Source: Cryptomeria japonica
Taxonomy: Eukaryota > Streptophyta > Pinopsida > Cupressales > Cupressaceae
Assembly (NCBI RefSeq): GCF_030272615.1
Contig: NC_081405.1
Location: 22,112,047-22,176,046, forward strand
Direction of reading: 5' to 3'
Length of the DNA stretch: 64,000 nt
Part shown: positions 35,579 to 48,030 of the stretch, piece after piece
How the letters are laid out: the number at the start of each line of letters is the position of its first letter
Position numbering within the stretch: the stretch's first letter is position 1
The notes under the pieces: generated by a model
The model's database searches: none
Seen by the model: only the letters and a program-made list of their open reading frames with translations
What the model was told of the DNA's origin: nothing
Translations under genes and position numbers: made by a program

Positions 35579-37225
35579 TGTAATGTCATAAATTGTACGC
35601 ACTTGCTAAAGCAGTACAATTTAACACCTAGTTTAGCACCCACCTTGGCGCAGTTGCATTTTGCATTACATTTCTCCTTTAGCACTTAATTAATCAAATT
35701 AATTAGGTCTAAGGTCCTATTTCATCATCCTTCACATCATAAAGTCGGGCCCTTTCATTAAAGTGTGCCCCTTTTCATGTGATTCCTCCAATGCATCATC
35801 TAATCGAAAACCCTAATTAAGTCCTATTTTGAACTTGGAGGCTTGATTTCGGGGGTCAAAACATCTCGAAATCACCTGTAACTTCGGGATTCTCTCTAAA
35901 ATCATCATATCTGACGGCCCTGAAAATTTGGTGAAAAGTTGCCAGGACCATGGCGCCCGAAGTGCACACAGTCCCGGACATTTTTCCCAAAATTTTAGGA
36001 GCATGATCCAATCATAAAATAAAGCTTAACCCCAAGAAATTGGCAGGATATTCAATCTCTAGGTCGGCCAAAAGATGAAATTGCGACCTAGGGTTTCATA
36101 CATAAGAGCTCTCTTTCTTCATTTGAAGGGATCGAAATTTTGTTTTCAGGAACCTCATATGCAGTGAAAGAGCAGATCTTTGAAGACTTCAACAACTTAC
36201 AACATCCCTCTATCAAGCATTTATCAATTCCACTCATCCATTTAGGGCTTGGAAGACATTGAAGAACAATAGGAGATTACCGACTGAGGATTGGCTTGTA
36301 CCCCTCCTTTGAGGGTTGGGTATGATTTCATGTTGTTTTCATGTCTTTGCATAAGCTTCAATATCTCATTTATTCATGCTTTAGATCACTTTGCATCTTG
36401 ATTTAGAGCATTTACATTATCATTTACAAGCAATTAGGGTTTACTTTCTAGGTTGCTCTAGTTTGCTTACTTGCATTTTAGATCTTGCACACACACAAGG
36501 TCTGCACACACATTACTTTTACAATACAACTTGGCTATTCGTGGAGGTGGAAATCATTGAAGTAGGGGTTTGACTAAGGCAAAACCCTATATAGCCGCCC
36601 AAACACCCTTTTCAGATATAAGTGCAGGTTTCGAGACTCGGACGACGCCGCAGGTTACAGATCCGGGAAAAGCAGGTCGAGACAGCACTCCACACCAAAT
36701 TGCAGAGCAGAATACTAGGACAGGGGCATGGGGCACCCTGGTCCTGTCAGGACAGGGGCGCTGGGTGCCCTGGTCCCTAGGACAGAGGCGCTGGGCGCCC
36801 TGGTCCTCCTGACAAACAGGATTTCAGATAGTTTTCCAGAGTGCAAAACAGCAGTTTCAGGTGCAGAATTAGGACAGTGGCGCCCGCGCCCCCGTCCCGA
36901 ACATTTCCACTCAGATTTTGACTCCGGGTACGCATTTGCATTTTTGTTTTATCTTGGTATTTACAACTTTCCATTGTTTAAGTTCAATTCTGCAATCTTG
37001 TTATTAGTTCATACTTACATTCTAGGGTTAGGAATTGGACTTGCATAATCTTACCTTTCAATTACAACAAAGGAATAGAAACCCTAATAGGTAGCCTGTG
37101 GCTCTCTCTTTCACAAAAAGAAGTAGCCAATTGTGCGATACCTCTAGGCTCTTTCGTATTCCGTAATGTGTGAGAAGAGGTAGGATTAGGGCATGTTAAC
37201 CTAGTCTCGCTTTTTCCCCCACACA
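35579..37225 (+). repeat. 3' LTR of element C
   Basis: 1,647 bp, matching 25542-27200 with scattered transitions and a 12-bp shorter GC-rich segment near 36855. It ends CCCCCACACA before the TTAAT duplication. Confidence 0.92.
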
Positions 37226-37412
37226 TTAATACCATTAAAGGAGGGATTAAATGTCACTTTAAGTGGACAGAGGAAGCCAATAAGGGGCTTGAGATGTTGA
37301 AAATGAAGATAGCAGAGCTACCAACCCTTAGATTGCCTGATTTCAATCAGTTGTTTATAGTAGAATGTGATGCAAGCCAAAGGACAATAGGGGCAGTTTT
37401 AAGCCAAGAGGG
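37226..37412 (+). pseudogene. pol: RT-RNase H junction of element A (fragment between insertions C and F)
   Basis: This continues the frame broken at 25541: FKWTEEANKGLEMLKMKIAE, then the RNase H start FIVECDASQRTIGAVLSQE with its catalytic Asp. Element F interrupts it after GAGGG at 37408-37412, and the frame resumes at 44769 with GHPIAFFLEKV. Confidence 0.9.
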
Positions 37413-38881
37413 TGTTGGCATTATGTGAACCGGTATGAGGACATAATGACATTGTATGTTGTCATTAATGTCAATATGCTGAAGAGGTGAGAACCGGTAT
37501 AACACTGTGAACCGACATTTGTGCCAAAGTGAAGCGGTGTTTTTGTTCAAGGTGAACCGACATATGATTATGGGAACTGGCACATGGAAGCATTCTATGA
37601 CTACTGGCTGGTAGTCTCAACTTTAGGGTTTCCAGTTGAAGTGCTTCAAGCCTGTGTGGCTCAACCGGTGACTTTTTGTGATGAGTTAGCATGGTAATGA
37701 AGAATAGATTGTGTTGCCACATAAGCCTTGTGTGCATGAAGGATCTTGCATGAAGGAGATTGTTCCTATCTACCTCAGGAATGTGTGAAGTCTGTAAACG
37801 GTGATAACATGTGATGGGTTATCAGTCGCCAAGAAATCAATAGAAAATGAAAGATGGAGAATGTCTTGAGATTGGATCAAGACTGTTGCATTTAATGCAA
37901 TGTGCTCAATGGTCAGGATTGAACTATTTGAATTCTTTAACCTAACAGGTTTAGGGGTTAGGGTTTATGCTACCAACCTATCTTTTTTCCTATAAGGTCG
38001 ATGTTGTGTTTCTTTCTGAGGTTGTTGGAAAAAGATGTGTGTGTGTGTGTATCCAAGAGAAGAGATACGTAATTCTTGCCATACCAGAAGAGAGAAGTGA
38101 TACCTGTAGAGTGTGAGTGCAGAAGGTGAAGAAGAGCTAAAGCGGATCTGCATTGGCATTGAGTGTTGTTACCAGATCATTGTAAAACCTATTGATCTCT
38201 AACCACTTCAACAGTTGAGAAATCCCTTAACAGGGTAGATTTAACCGGTTTTCTATAAATCCTTTAATAGGGTGACTCAAACCATTGAGCTCTTGAAATC
38301 CTCTAACAAGGTAACCTTTAATAGGGTTTAACCCTTAACCGGGTATTCTAGCCATCCCTTAACTGGGTGATCCCTAACAGGACCGGTTCCTAACAGAACC
38401 TATCATATCAGTCTTTAACCAGACAAGGCTCCTAATAGAGTGGACTTCTAAAGAGTTCAAAAACAAGCTTGTGGGTATTCATCCCCACTGTGGTTTTTCC
38501 CAGTTGGGTTTCCACATGAAAAATTTGTGTGTCATGTGTGGTGATATTCTTGTGATGGTTTGAGTAATGTGTGTCTGAAGGTAAAACATGTTGATCTAGC
38601 GGTTTATATATCTTTTGATGATAGATTACATGTCTATGCACTAGGATGAAATGGAAATGAAGTATTAAATTGTATGAGAGGATATGTGTCAACCGGTTTA
38701 TGTTTGTCTCAGTTATTTTGGGTTTTTCTGATTGTACTCTATTTAAGATTAGTGCTACTATTTGTCTGTCAAGGCACAGTGTTTGTTGACAAACCGGTTT
38801 AAGATTGTGTTTTTGTCTATACTGATTCACCTCCCCCTCTCAGTACTGGTTTGGTACTATCCGTTCATCATTGAGTTATCA
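37413..38881 (+). repeat. 5' LTR of element F
   Basis: 1,469 bp, from TGTTGGCATTATGTGAACC to CATTGAGTTATCA. It is rich in ACCGGT-type motifs and in CCTTTAACAGGGT phrases. The family is shared with the solo LTR at 16649 and, more distantly, the LTR start at 61875. Confidence 0.93.
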
Positions 38882-38883
38882 AT

Positions 38884-38894
38884 TGGTATCAGAG
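38884..38894 (+). other. PBS of element F
   Basis: TGGTATCAGAG, two bases after the LTR; initiator-Met type. Confidence 0.9.
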
Positions 38895-38944
38895 AGTCCT
38901 CTGTGTTATAAGCTTAACCACTTGAGGTAAAGATCCTAGTCTAA

Positions 38945-39980
38945 TGATGAAGAGGGAAGGTCCAAGGTTTAACAGAGAAAATTTTAGTATATGGAAAGAT
39001 AGAATGAAGATATACATCAGAAGCATGGGTGCTCAACACTAGACCTATGTTGACAATGCCTATGTTTCCCCTACCGGTACTCTCACTGATGACCAAAAGA
39101 GAGAGATGTAGGAGAATGGGCAAGTCAGGGAAGCCCCAATTAGTAGTTTATTTGACATTGAGTTTATTGATGTCCAAGATAAGGTAAATCCCAAAGAGGT
39201 ATGGGATACTCTTGAAAATATCTATGGCGGTAATGAGCATGTAAAACAAGCTAAGGAAGAAATACTTAGAGGGAAGTTTGAAGACATGTGGATGGTTGAA
39301 GGTGAGACCATTCAACAGTATGGAATAAGAATCAAAACTGTTGTCAAAGATATCAAGAGTGCAGGTGGTAAAATGGAAGACTCCACTATGGTAGGCAAAG
39401 TCCTGAGATCCCTATTGCCGATCTATGCAATAAGGGTTGCTGCTTTTCAGGAGCTGAGATCAATAGACAAGACTAAGGTATCCCTAGACTCCATCATTGC
39501 AAAGTTGACAGCCTATGAGCTAAATAGTTTTGATGGCAGTCTTTAAAAGACTTAATCAGCTTTTAAAGATTCTACTATACCATCCAGAAAAGGAAAAGGA
39601 GCTAGCACTAGTGGTGAACCAAGACAGAGTAGAGAAATGGATGATGAGGTGATTCTGATGGCATTTGAAGCTCTTCTTGCTAGGAAAATCCCTAAAGGAA
39701 CCAACAAATACAGAGGTAAGCTCCCTTTGAAATTATTTTCTTGCAACTGGATAGGATGTATTACTATAAACTGTCCTAATAGTGACAACAAGGACAAACC
39801 AGAAAGGTTCAAGAAATTCAAAGGAGGAAACTGGAGAAACTATTTTGTGGCAGTTGATGAAGGTGTCATAGATGAGGAATCAGAAGATGAAGAGAATGAA
39901 GATATTGTGTTTTTTGCTGTCAAGGAAGATGTGTTAGACAAGAAGGCTCTTGTCTCTCAGTTTGATAATTCCAATGAGTA
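38945..39980 (+). pseudogene. gag: gag of Copia element F
   Basis: The frame starts near 38945 (MMKREGPRFNRENFSIWKDR), the typical Copia UBN2 gag opening. GGNEHVKQAKEEILRGKFED and FQELRSIDKTKVSLDSIIAK follow. In the zinc knuckle (about 39730-39780) the first Cys is Leu and the His is Cys (LFSCNWIGCITINC), so it should not bind zinc. Stops lie near 39040, 39107, 39544, 39553 and 39979. The region after the knuckle is acidic (EESEDEENED). Confidence 0.88.
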
Positions 39981-41430
39981 GATCATTGACAGTGGCTGTT
40001 CTCACCATATGATTGGTGACCGGAGTAAGTTTCTATCCTTGGAAGAGTATGATGGTGGTGTGGTTTTCTTTGGAAATGATGCACCTTGCATGGTCAAAGG
40101 CAGAGGGTCCATCTCTCTGAATGGAAAGAGTAGTGCTGACAATGTGTATTGGGTTGATGGTCTCAGACACAACCTTCTGAGTGTTGCCCACCTAAATGAT
40201 AGTGGTCTCACTCTGGAATTCAAGAATGGAGTATGCAGAATCAAAGGAAAGAATGGTGAATTGGTGGCTACTGGCATGCAGACCAAAGGTAACCTATTTT
40301 AGCTGAATGCAAATATAAGTACATGTCTTATGGCTAAATTTGATGATAGCTGGATATGGCATATGAGACTCTGCCATGTAAACTTTGATAACATTGTGAA
40401 GGCTAGTAAGATCAAGGCAATTAGAGAGTTGTTGGTGCTAAGAAAACTGGATAATACGTTGTGCAGAGAGTGTCAATTGGGGAAAATGTCTTCCTCAACC
40501 TTTAAAGGTAAACCTTTCATTACTGACAATTTGCTTGATCTTGTGCATACTGATTTGTGTGGTCCTATGAACACTAGGAGTGTGCAGGGTTATAGGTACT
40601 TCATGATTCTCACTGATGACTGGTCAAGAATTATGTGGGTCACATTCTTGAAAGATAAGTCTGAAGCTTTTGTAAAGTTCAAACCTTTCAGAGCATTAGT
40701 GGAGAAGGAAAGTGACAAAAGGATCAAGTGCCTGAGAACTGATCAAGGAGGGGAATTCACTTCTAGTGAATTCAACAAGTACTGTGAAGAACATGGCATC
40801 AAGAGGCAACTATCTGCTCCCCAGACTCCACAGTAGAATGGCCTAACAGAGAGGAATAATCGGACTGTGGTTGAAGTAGCTAGAACCATGTTGATTCAAG
40901 GAAAGGTAGCTCACACCTTTTGGAGAGAAGCAGTGAGCACTGCAGTCTACATAATGAACCAAGTACACATCAAGAAAGGTAAGGATAAAACTCCTTATGA
41001 GTATTAGATTGGTAAGACACCTTTGGTTAGCTATTTTAGAGTGTTTGGTAGCAAATGTTACATCAAGAGGAGTGAACACCAGAGAAAATTTGATGCAAAA
41101 TGCGATGAGGGAATATTCCTAGAATATTCCACAAAGAGAAAAGCTCTCAAGTTTTTCAACAATAGGACTCAGAGAATTATGGAAAGCATCAATGTAAGAG
41201 TTGATGAAACCTCTGAGAAAACTAAGGAAACCGACAGTGAGCAAGTGGTAAATGAACTGGTTGTAACCTTCTAGGAACCGGTTGTCAGTCAACCGAGTAC
41301 CAGTAACAATGTTCATACACCGGTAGATGTAGATGCTGATACTGATGGAGATGAGGATGAAGAAGAAAAGCAAGAGGAATATATTAAGACCATTCCTCAG
41401 TATGTCAAGCTGAATCATGATCCTAAGTAG
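39981..41430 (+). pseudogene. pol: Protease and integrase of Copia element F
   Basis: The protease has IIDSGCSHHMIGDRSKF (Asp near 39990) and the exit motif GLRHNLLSVAHL. The integrase zinc domain contains WHMRLCHVN and CRECQLGKMS. The core keeps VHTDLCGPM, LRTDQGGEF and NGLTERNNRT, so all three catalytic residues (D, D, E) survive. The core is cut by a TAG at 40834, in PQ*NG where CAG is expected. Further stops are near 40302, 41007, 41272 and 41428. Confidence 0.9.
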
Positions 41431-43040
41431 ATCATAGGAGATAAGGATGCAAGAATCCTTACAAGAAGAAAGGTCAGAGAAAACTCATGTATGATCTCTG
41501 AATTTGAGCCTAAATCATTCAAAGAGGCACATAAAGATGAAGGCTGGATCAAGGCAATGGAAGAGGAACTTGACCAGATAGAGAAAAATGGTACATGGTC
41601 TTTGGTACCCAGACCGGAGCATAAAAATGTCATTGGTACCAAATGGGTGTTTAGAAATAAGTTGAATGAGGATGGCACAATGGTTAGAAACAAAGCCAAA
41701 CTGGTGTGTAAAGGATATGCCCAAGAAGAAGGAGAAGACTATGGAGAAACCTTTGCTCTTGTAGCCAAATTGGAAGGAGTTTGTATGCTTCTTGCATATG
41801 CAGCTTTTAAAGGTTTCAAAGTATATCAAATGGATGTAAAATCTGCATTCTTAAATGGTGTACTTGAAGAGGAGGTGTATATAGAGCAACCAGATGGGTT
41901 TGCCCTATCTAAAGACAGTGACATGGTATGTAGGCTACATAAAGCCTTATATGGTCTAAAGTAGGCACCTAGAGCATGGTATAAACATCTGCATTCCCAT
42001 CTTGTGAAGATTGGATTTGAGAGAACAAGTGAAGATAGCAATATCTACTTAAAGTCTAAAGGAGATTAGATCTTGATCTATGAGGTATTTGTTGATGACA
42101 TTATCTTTGGTGGAGATGACAAGATGAGTCATGAGTTTGCAGATGAGGTGAAGAAAGAGTTTGAGATGTCACTCATAGGGGAGATTAAGTTCTTCATTGG
42201 ACTACAGATCTAACAGATGAAAGATGGAATCTTTATCACTCAGTCCAAGTATGTCAAAGAGGTGTTGAAGACCTTTGGCATGGAAGATAGCAAACTGGTT
42301 GGTACACCGATGGTGAGTGGTTGTAAACTATCCAAAGAGGATGACTCAACATTGGTTGATGAGAAGGAATATCGATCAATGATTGGTAAGTTGCATTATG
42401 TAGTGCATAGCAGACCCAATATTGCACATGCAGTTGGCATTACTGCAAGGTTCTAGAAAAGCCCAAGAGAATCCCACTTGGTTGTAGTCAAGTAGATTCT
42501 TAGGTACTTGAAGGGAACTATTGACTATGGATTGTGGTATCCATATAGCAAGGATTTCAACTTGAAAGTGTTCATAGATGCCAATTAGGTAGACAATGTA
42601 GATGACCGAAAGAGCATAACCGGTGGTGCATTATTTCTCGGTGGTAGAATGGTCTCATGGATGAGTAAAAAGAAAAGTTGTATCTCTCAGTCTACAACAG
42701 AAGCAGAGTATGTTGCAGCTTTCATGAACTGCACTCAAACAATCTGGATGAAGCATGCATTAAATGGCTTCAAAGTTCCTATATCTAAATCGATAAGTAT
42801 ATTTTGTGACAATACTAGTGCAATTAACATCTCCAAGAATCCGGTTTTACATTCTAGAACCAAGCAGTTTGAGCTTAAGTATCATTTCTTGATGGAAAAG
42901 GTTTAGAACAAAGAGATTACATTGGAACATGTTTCCAGTAAGGAGTAATTAGTAGACATATTCACCAAGCCTCTCCCAAAGGCTACATTTATGTACTTAA
43001 GAGGTGAATTAGGGGTGCTTCCCCTTGAGGAAGTAAACTA
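41431..43040 (+). pseudogene. pol: Reverse transcriptase and RNase H of Copia element F
   Basis: RT starts with [20 protein letters not shown], then [19 protein letters not shown] and [20 protein letters not shown]. The catalytic box reads FVDD (42088-42099), a Tyr-to-Phe variant of YVDD. The RNase H has SKKKSCISQSTTEAEYVAA and IFCDNTSAINISKNPVLHSR. TAGs at 41962 (LK*AP), 42067, 42454, 42493 and 42586, and a TAA at 42211, sit where relatives have Gln or Trp. The end is FTKPLPKATFMYLRGELGVL near 43015. Confidence 0.92.
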
Positions 43041-43274
43041 AAGGTATATGCTCCACATCAGTCAGGTATTGCATAGTCAAATTATTCTTCAAGGTTGATG
43101 TGTTGAAGGATGCTACTCCTCAAGGGGAGCAACATAATGGAATAGGGAAGCTTGTGCCTCCACTTTGGCATTGTTGTCAAAGGGGGAGAAGAAGTGAAGC
43201 GGAGAAGATAACTGCAAAAATTAGGGGAGAAGATGTGAAGCAGAGAGATATCTTTGTATATTGCCATCAATACC

Positions 43275-43285
43275 AAAGGGGGAGA
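43275..43285 (+). other. PPT of element F
   Basis: AAAGGGGGAGA lies just before the 3' LTR start at 43287. Confidence 0.88.
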
Positions 43286-43286
43286 T

Positions 43287-44768
43287 TGTTGGCATTATGT
43301 GAACCGGTATGAGGACATAATGACATTGTATGTTGTCATTGATGTCAATATGGTGAAGAGGTGAGAACCGGCATATGTGAGAACTGGTATAACACTGTGA
43401 AATGGTATTTGTGCCAAAGTGAAGCGGTGTGTTTTTTCAAGGTGAATTGAAATATGATTATGGGAACCAACACATGGAAAAGCTTTGTATGACTACCGGT
43501 TGGTAGTCTCAACTTCAAGGTTTCCAGTTGAAGTGCTTCAAGCCTATGTGGCTCAATTGGTGACTTGGTGTGATGAGTTAGCATGGTAACGAAGAATAGA
43601 TCATGTTGCCATGTAAGCCTTGTGCATGTGAAGGATCTTGCATGAAGGAGATTATTCCTATCTACCTCGGGAATGTGTGAAGTCTATAAACGGTGATAAC
43701 GTGTGATGGGTTATCAGTCGCCAAGAAATCGGTGGAAAATGAATGATGGAGAATGTCTTGAGATTGGATCAGGACTATTGCATTTAATGCAATGTGCTCA
43801 ATGGTCAGGATTGAATTGTTTGAATTCCTTAACCTAACAGGTTTAGGGTTTAGGGTTTATGCTACCGACCTATCTGTTTTCCTATAAGGTCGATGTTGTG
43901 TTTCTTTTTGAGGTTGTTCACAAAAGTTGTATGTGTGTATCCAAGAGAAGAGATACGTAATTCTTGCCAGACCAGAAGAGAGAAGTGATACCTGTAGAGT
44001 GTAAGTGAAAAAGGTGAAGAGGAGGTAAAGTGGATCTGCATTGGCATTGAGTGTTGTTACTAGATCATTGTAAAACCTGTTGATCTCTAGCCACTTCAAT
44101 AGTTGAGAAATCCCTTAACAGGGTAGCTTTAATTGGCTTGCTATAAATCCTTTAACAAGGTGACTCAAACCATTGAGTTCTTGAAATCCTCTAACAAGGT
44201 AACCTTTAACAGGGTTTAACCCTTAACTAGGTGTTCTAGCCATCCCTTAACCGGGTGATCCCTAATAGGATCGATTCCTAACATAACCTATTGTATCAGT
44301 CTTTAACTGGATAAGGCTCCTAACAGAGTGGACTTCTAAAGAGTTCAAAAACAAGCTTGTGGGTATTCATCCCCACCATGGTTTTTCCCAGTTGGGTTTC
44401 CACGTGAAAAATTTGTGTGTCATGTGTGGTGATATTCTTGTGATGGTTTGAGTAATGTGTGTCTGAAGGTAAAACATGTTGATCTAGCTGCTTATATATC
44501 TTTTGATGATAGATTACCTGTCTATGCACTAGGATGAAATGGAAATGAAGTATTAGATTGTATGAGAGGATATGTGTCAACCGGTTTATGCTTGTCTCAA
44601 TTATTCTGGGTTTTGTCAGTTGTACTCTGTTTAAGACCGGTGTTACTATTTGTCTATCAAGGCACAGTGTCTATTGACAAACCGGTTGAAGATTGTGTTT
44701 TTGTCTATACTGACTCACCCCCCCTCTCAGTACCGGTTTGGTACTATCCATTCATCATTGAGTTATCA
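43287..44768 (+). repeat. 3' LTR of element F
   Basis: 1,482 bp, same ends as 37413-38881, with scattered substitutions and small gaps. The GAGGG duplication follows directly. Confidence 0.93.
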
Positions 44769-44773
44769 GAGGG

Positions 44774-46555
44774 ACATCCTATAGCTTTCTTCTTAGAAAA
44801 AGTTAAATGAAGCTAACAAAAGGTACTCCACATATGACTTGGAGTTGTATGCAATGGTTCAAGCATTGAAAAAATGGTGTCACTACCTGCTGCCCAAAGA
44901 ATTTGTAGTCTTCACTGACAACCATGCCCTTAGTTTTCTCAATGGGAAAGAGAAATTGAACCAAAGACACCTAAAGTGGGTTGAGTACCTACAATCTTAT
45001 ACATTCACTATTAAACACAAGAAAGGGACAACCAACAAATTTGCTGATGCACTAAGTAGGAGAATCATGACCATGCAAAAGATTCAATTGTGTGGGTTTG
45101 AGTGAGTTGAAAGACCTCTACAAGGATGATAAGGATTTTGCAAAGATATATAATGTTTGTTATGCTTTTTCTAATACCTCACATGTCTCTTATTTATAAT
45201 ACATGATACAAGAGGGTTTGTTGTTCAAAGGTCATTTTCTTTGCATACCTCAATGTTCTATGAGGCAAAATATTATTCAAGAAAAGCATCAAGGAGGTCT
45301 AGGAGGTCATTTTGGCATTGATAAGACTTTGGAGCAGGTTGGTAGGTTTTATTATTGGCCCAAGTTGCAATCAAAAGTGAGAAGATTTGTAGAGAAATGT
45401 ACCATCTTCTAAAGAACAAAAGGAACCTCAAGTAATGCAAGTCTATATCAGCCCTTGGTCATACCTCAGAGGCCTTGGGAATGTTTGAGCATGGAATTTG
45501 TGTTAGGCTTGCCTAGGATACCAAGAGGATTTGATAGTGTGTATGTGGTAGTAGATAGGTTCAGTAAAATGGCACATTTCATACCTTGCAAGAGTACCAA
45601 TGATTCCACCTATATTGCAGGCCTCTTCTTCAAGGAGATAGTCAAGATTCATGGTCTTCCAACTTCCAATCAGCATTGTTAGTGATAGAGATGTGAAGTT
45701 TTTGAGCCACTTTTGGAGGACACTTTGGAGGAAGTTGGGAACCAAGTTATCTTTCTCATCTACCTATCATCCTCAATCAGATGGTCAAACAAAGGTAGTC
45801 AATTGGTCATTGGGTAACTTGCTAAGATGTCTTATTAAACAACATGGGTAGACTTGGGATCTAGTACTTGGACAGGAAGAATATGCATATAATGACTCAA
45901 TGAACTGTAGCATAGGTAAAAGTCCTTTTAAGATAGTGTATGGAATCCATCCTAGGGGCATATTAGAGCTCAGAGATCTCAGTTCAATGGCACCCAAGAG
46001 TGCACAAGTGGAGAACTTTGCAGAAGGCATTAAAGAGGTACATGATAAGGTAAGGCGGTCCTTACAACAAAAGTCTAAGCAGTATAAGGTTCAAGATGAT
46101 AAAACAAGGAGGAAGCTATAATTTCAAGTAGGAGACTTAGTGCTGGCATACCTTAGAAAGGAGATACTTACCAAAGGGTAGCCTATCAAGCTCATGATGA
46201 AGAAAATTGGAACTCTAAAGGTGGTGCACAAGTATGGGCAGAATGCCTATGAGGTTGAACTTTGATCTACCTTGGGGATATCTCCAATTTTTAATGTATG
46301 TGATCTCTATCCATACAAGGGAGAGACACCAACAAATCAAATAGACATGCCATCACCAATTCATGAAGATTGGGTAAAGGATTTGCGATCTAGTCAATCG
46401 GTTGAGTTAGAGAGTATCTTGGATACCAAGATAGGAAAGAAGACAAGGAAAGGAGTCTACAAGCAATATCTTGTTAAGTGGAAAGGGTGACCTATTTTAG
46501 ATGTCATGTGGATGTCAGAGGCAGATATACTTTAGCATGGAGTGGAGATTTAAGA
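44774..46555 (+). pseudogene. pol: RNase H, integrase and chromodomain of element A
   Basis: RNase H: STYDLELYAMVQALKKWCHY and VFTDNHALSFLNG. The integrase zinc domain includes HQGGLGGHFGIDKTLEQV and CTIF, with the second Cys in place of a stop. In the core the usual first Asp is Glu ([10 protein letters not shown]) and the third acidic residue is Lys (DGQTKVVNW). The second Asp is kept (VSDRDVKF). The enzyme should be inactive even without its stops (about 45412, 45850, 46121, 46182 and 46264). The end is a clear chromodomain: ILDTKIGKKTRKGVYKQYLV, KWKG and WMSEADI, broken by two stops. Chromodomains steer chromovirus integration to heterochromatin. Confidence 0.9.
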
Positions 46556-46588
46556 CCTTATAACTCAAGGGACTTGAGTTCTTTGACC

Positions 46589-46598
46589 CAGGGGAGTA
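46589..46598 (+). other. PPT of element A
   Basis: CAGGGGAGTA directly before the 3' LTR start TGGTGCAGGG at 46599. Confidence 0.75.
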
Positions 46599-48030
46599 TG
46601 GTGCAGGGCACCTAGCACTCCAAGAATGAAAGCTTTGATTTCTTTTAAGTTTGTGTGTTAATTTGTGATGTAATAATGGACCAACCATTGAGGACTCAGT
46701 AGAGCCATGGTTGAGTGGTCCACATTTTGGTTTGAGTCAATTGAGCTCAAGATGCTGTTAGCCTGAGAAGTGAGATGCTTAGGTAGTTCACAGGCAAAAT
46801 ACTCCAGATGAATGTATTCATGTATTAGGATTAAATTGAGTTGTCTTTAGGTCTTCTAGGGTTTTTAAGGACCTTTAAGAGTCTTAGAATGCAATAGAAT
46901 GCAAAATTGCATCTTGGAGAAAAAGTTGTCAAAAGTTATTGAGCAACATTTCACAATTTCTTGCAAAAGTTGCATTTTTGGTTATAGGCATTAGGAAGTT
47001 GGTTGAACTGACTAAAACAAGTGGATATAAGCCAAATTTCACTTCATTGTATGGGTTAGAGGATTGGAAATGCAAGAGAAAGTTTTTGGTGTGTGAAGCA
47101 ACCTTGTTTCCACCGATTTTTGATAGTTTTGTCATGTTTTTCCTTGCTTGTACGGTCCAGTACGGACTAGATGGTGTAAACTCATTGCCATATTTGTATG
47201 TTCATTTTATTTTATTTTATTTAAGGTTGATTTGTAGGTTTGATTGATCTAGATTGTAGAGATTTATTTCATTCTTTGCAACTAGGAGTAAAACCCTTGC
47301 AAGTAGGGTTTAAGAGCAAGAAATGGCTCTAACTTAGGCATTATTTGATGGCACCTATTGAAATCACTAAGGATTATAGGTTAGGGTCTGTACATATGTT
47401 AGGAATAGGGTGTGTGATGTTTCAGGTCTAGGAGGAGGAGAAACAATGAAGCCCTAGGATCATCGCTGAGAGTAGGTGAGTTAGGACAGCAAGAAAAGTG
47501 TGATTTGTGAGCACAAGAAGATTGGTGCAAGTCCAAGTGGCATATGAATGGAAATCCCTTTGAGTCCCTTTGAAGGTTCCCAAGGTTTTTTGAGTAGGAG
47601 ATTTGACTAGTGAAGAGTTCTAGACCCATCTTTCAAGTTCACCAGCTAGGCCTAAACCCCTTCAAAATAGTACAACATTGGAAACCCCACTTGTATGGAT
47701 AACCCAGATGCACTTCTCTAGTATTACCTGTAACTTTCAAAAGGATACTCAAATCCATGATTTATTTCTTGTCTTGTTTGGGACTTTTGCAAATTAACTT
47801 CCTAAAACCGCCTAGGGAGGGCTAATGCAATTAGGCCTAATTAGGTGTCGGTAGAGACCTAGAAGGGCTAAGAAGCCAAGGCGATGGATTTGATGAGTCT
47901 TAAACCTCAAAACACATTGAAGACAACTTGTTGATGCATTGGGAAACCATAGGAAGATATTGTGTGTTAAGATCCTTGTAGGAATGGTTGGAGCCCAAGA
48001 GAGGAGTGTGTGAGTAATTGAGGTGGAAAC
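46599..48030 (+). repeat. 3' LTR of element A, first part
   Basis: 1,432 bp that match 21272-22660. It is interrupted by element B at the GAAAC target (48026-48030) and completed at 60425-60619. Confidence 0.92.

Larger units (their letters stand above)
25542..37225 (+). mobile_element. Tat-type Ty3/Gypsy element C with antisense plant mobile domain gene
   Basis: LTRs at 25542-27200 and 35579-37225 are flanked by the TTAAT duplication (25537-25541, 37226-37230). The internal order is PBS, a 676-codon ORF ending in protease, RT with YVDD, a degenerate RNase H, a second intact archaeal-type RNase H, integrase, then an antisense gene, PPT and 3' LTR. The second RNase H and the region between integrase and the 3' LTR are marks of the Tat lineage. 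The two long frames (27217-29397 and 29854-32040) are uninterrupted, better kept than any other pol here. A capsid-type gag domain is missing. Confidence 0.92.
37413..44768 (+). mobile_element. Complete Copia element F
   Basis: LTRs at 37413-38881 and 43287-44768, TSD GAGGG at 37408-37412 and 44769-44773. The order gag, protease, integrase, RT, RNase H is that of Ty1/Copia. It is inserted in the RNase H region of element A. Its polyprotein has at least fifteen in-frame stops, most at CAG or TGG codons. Confidence 0.95.
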
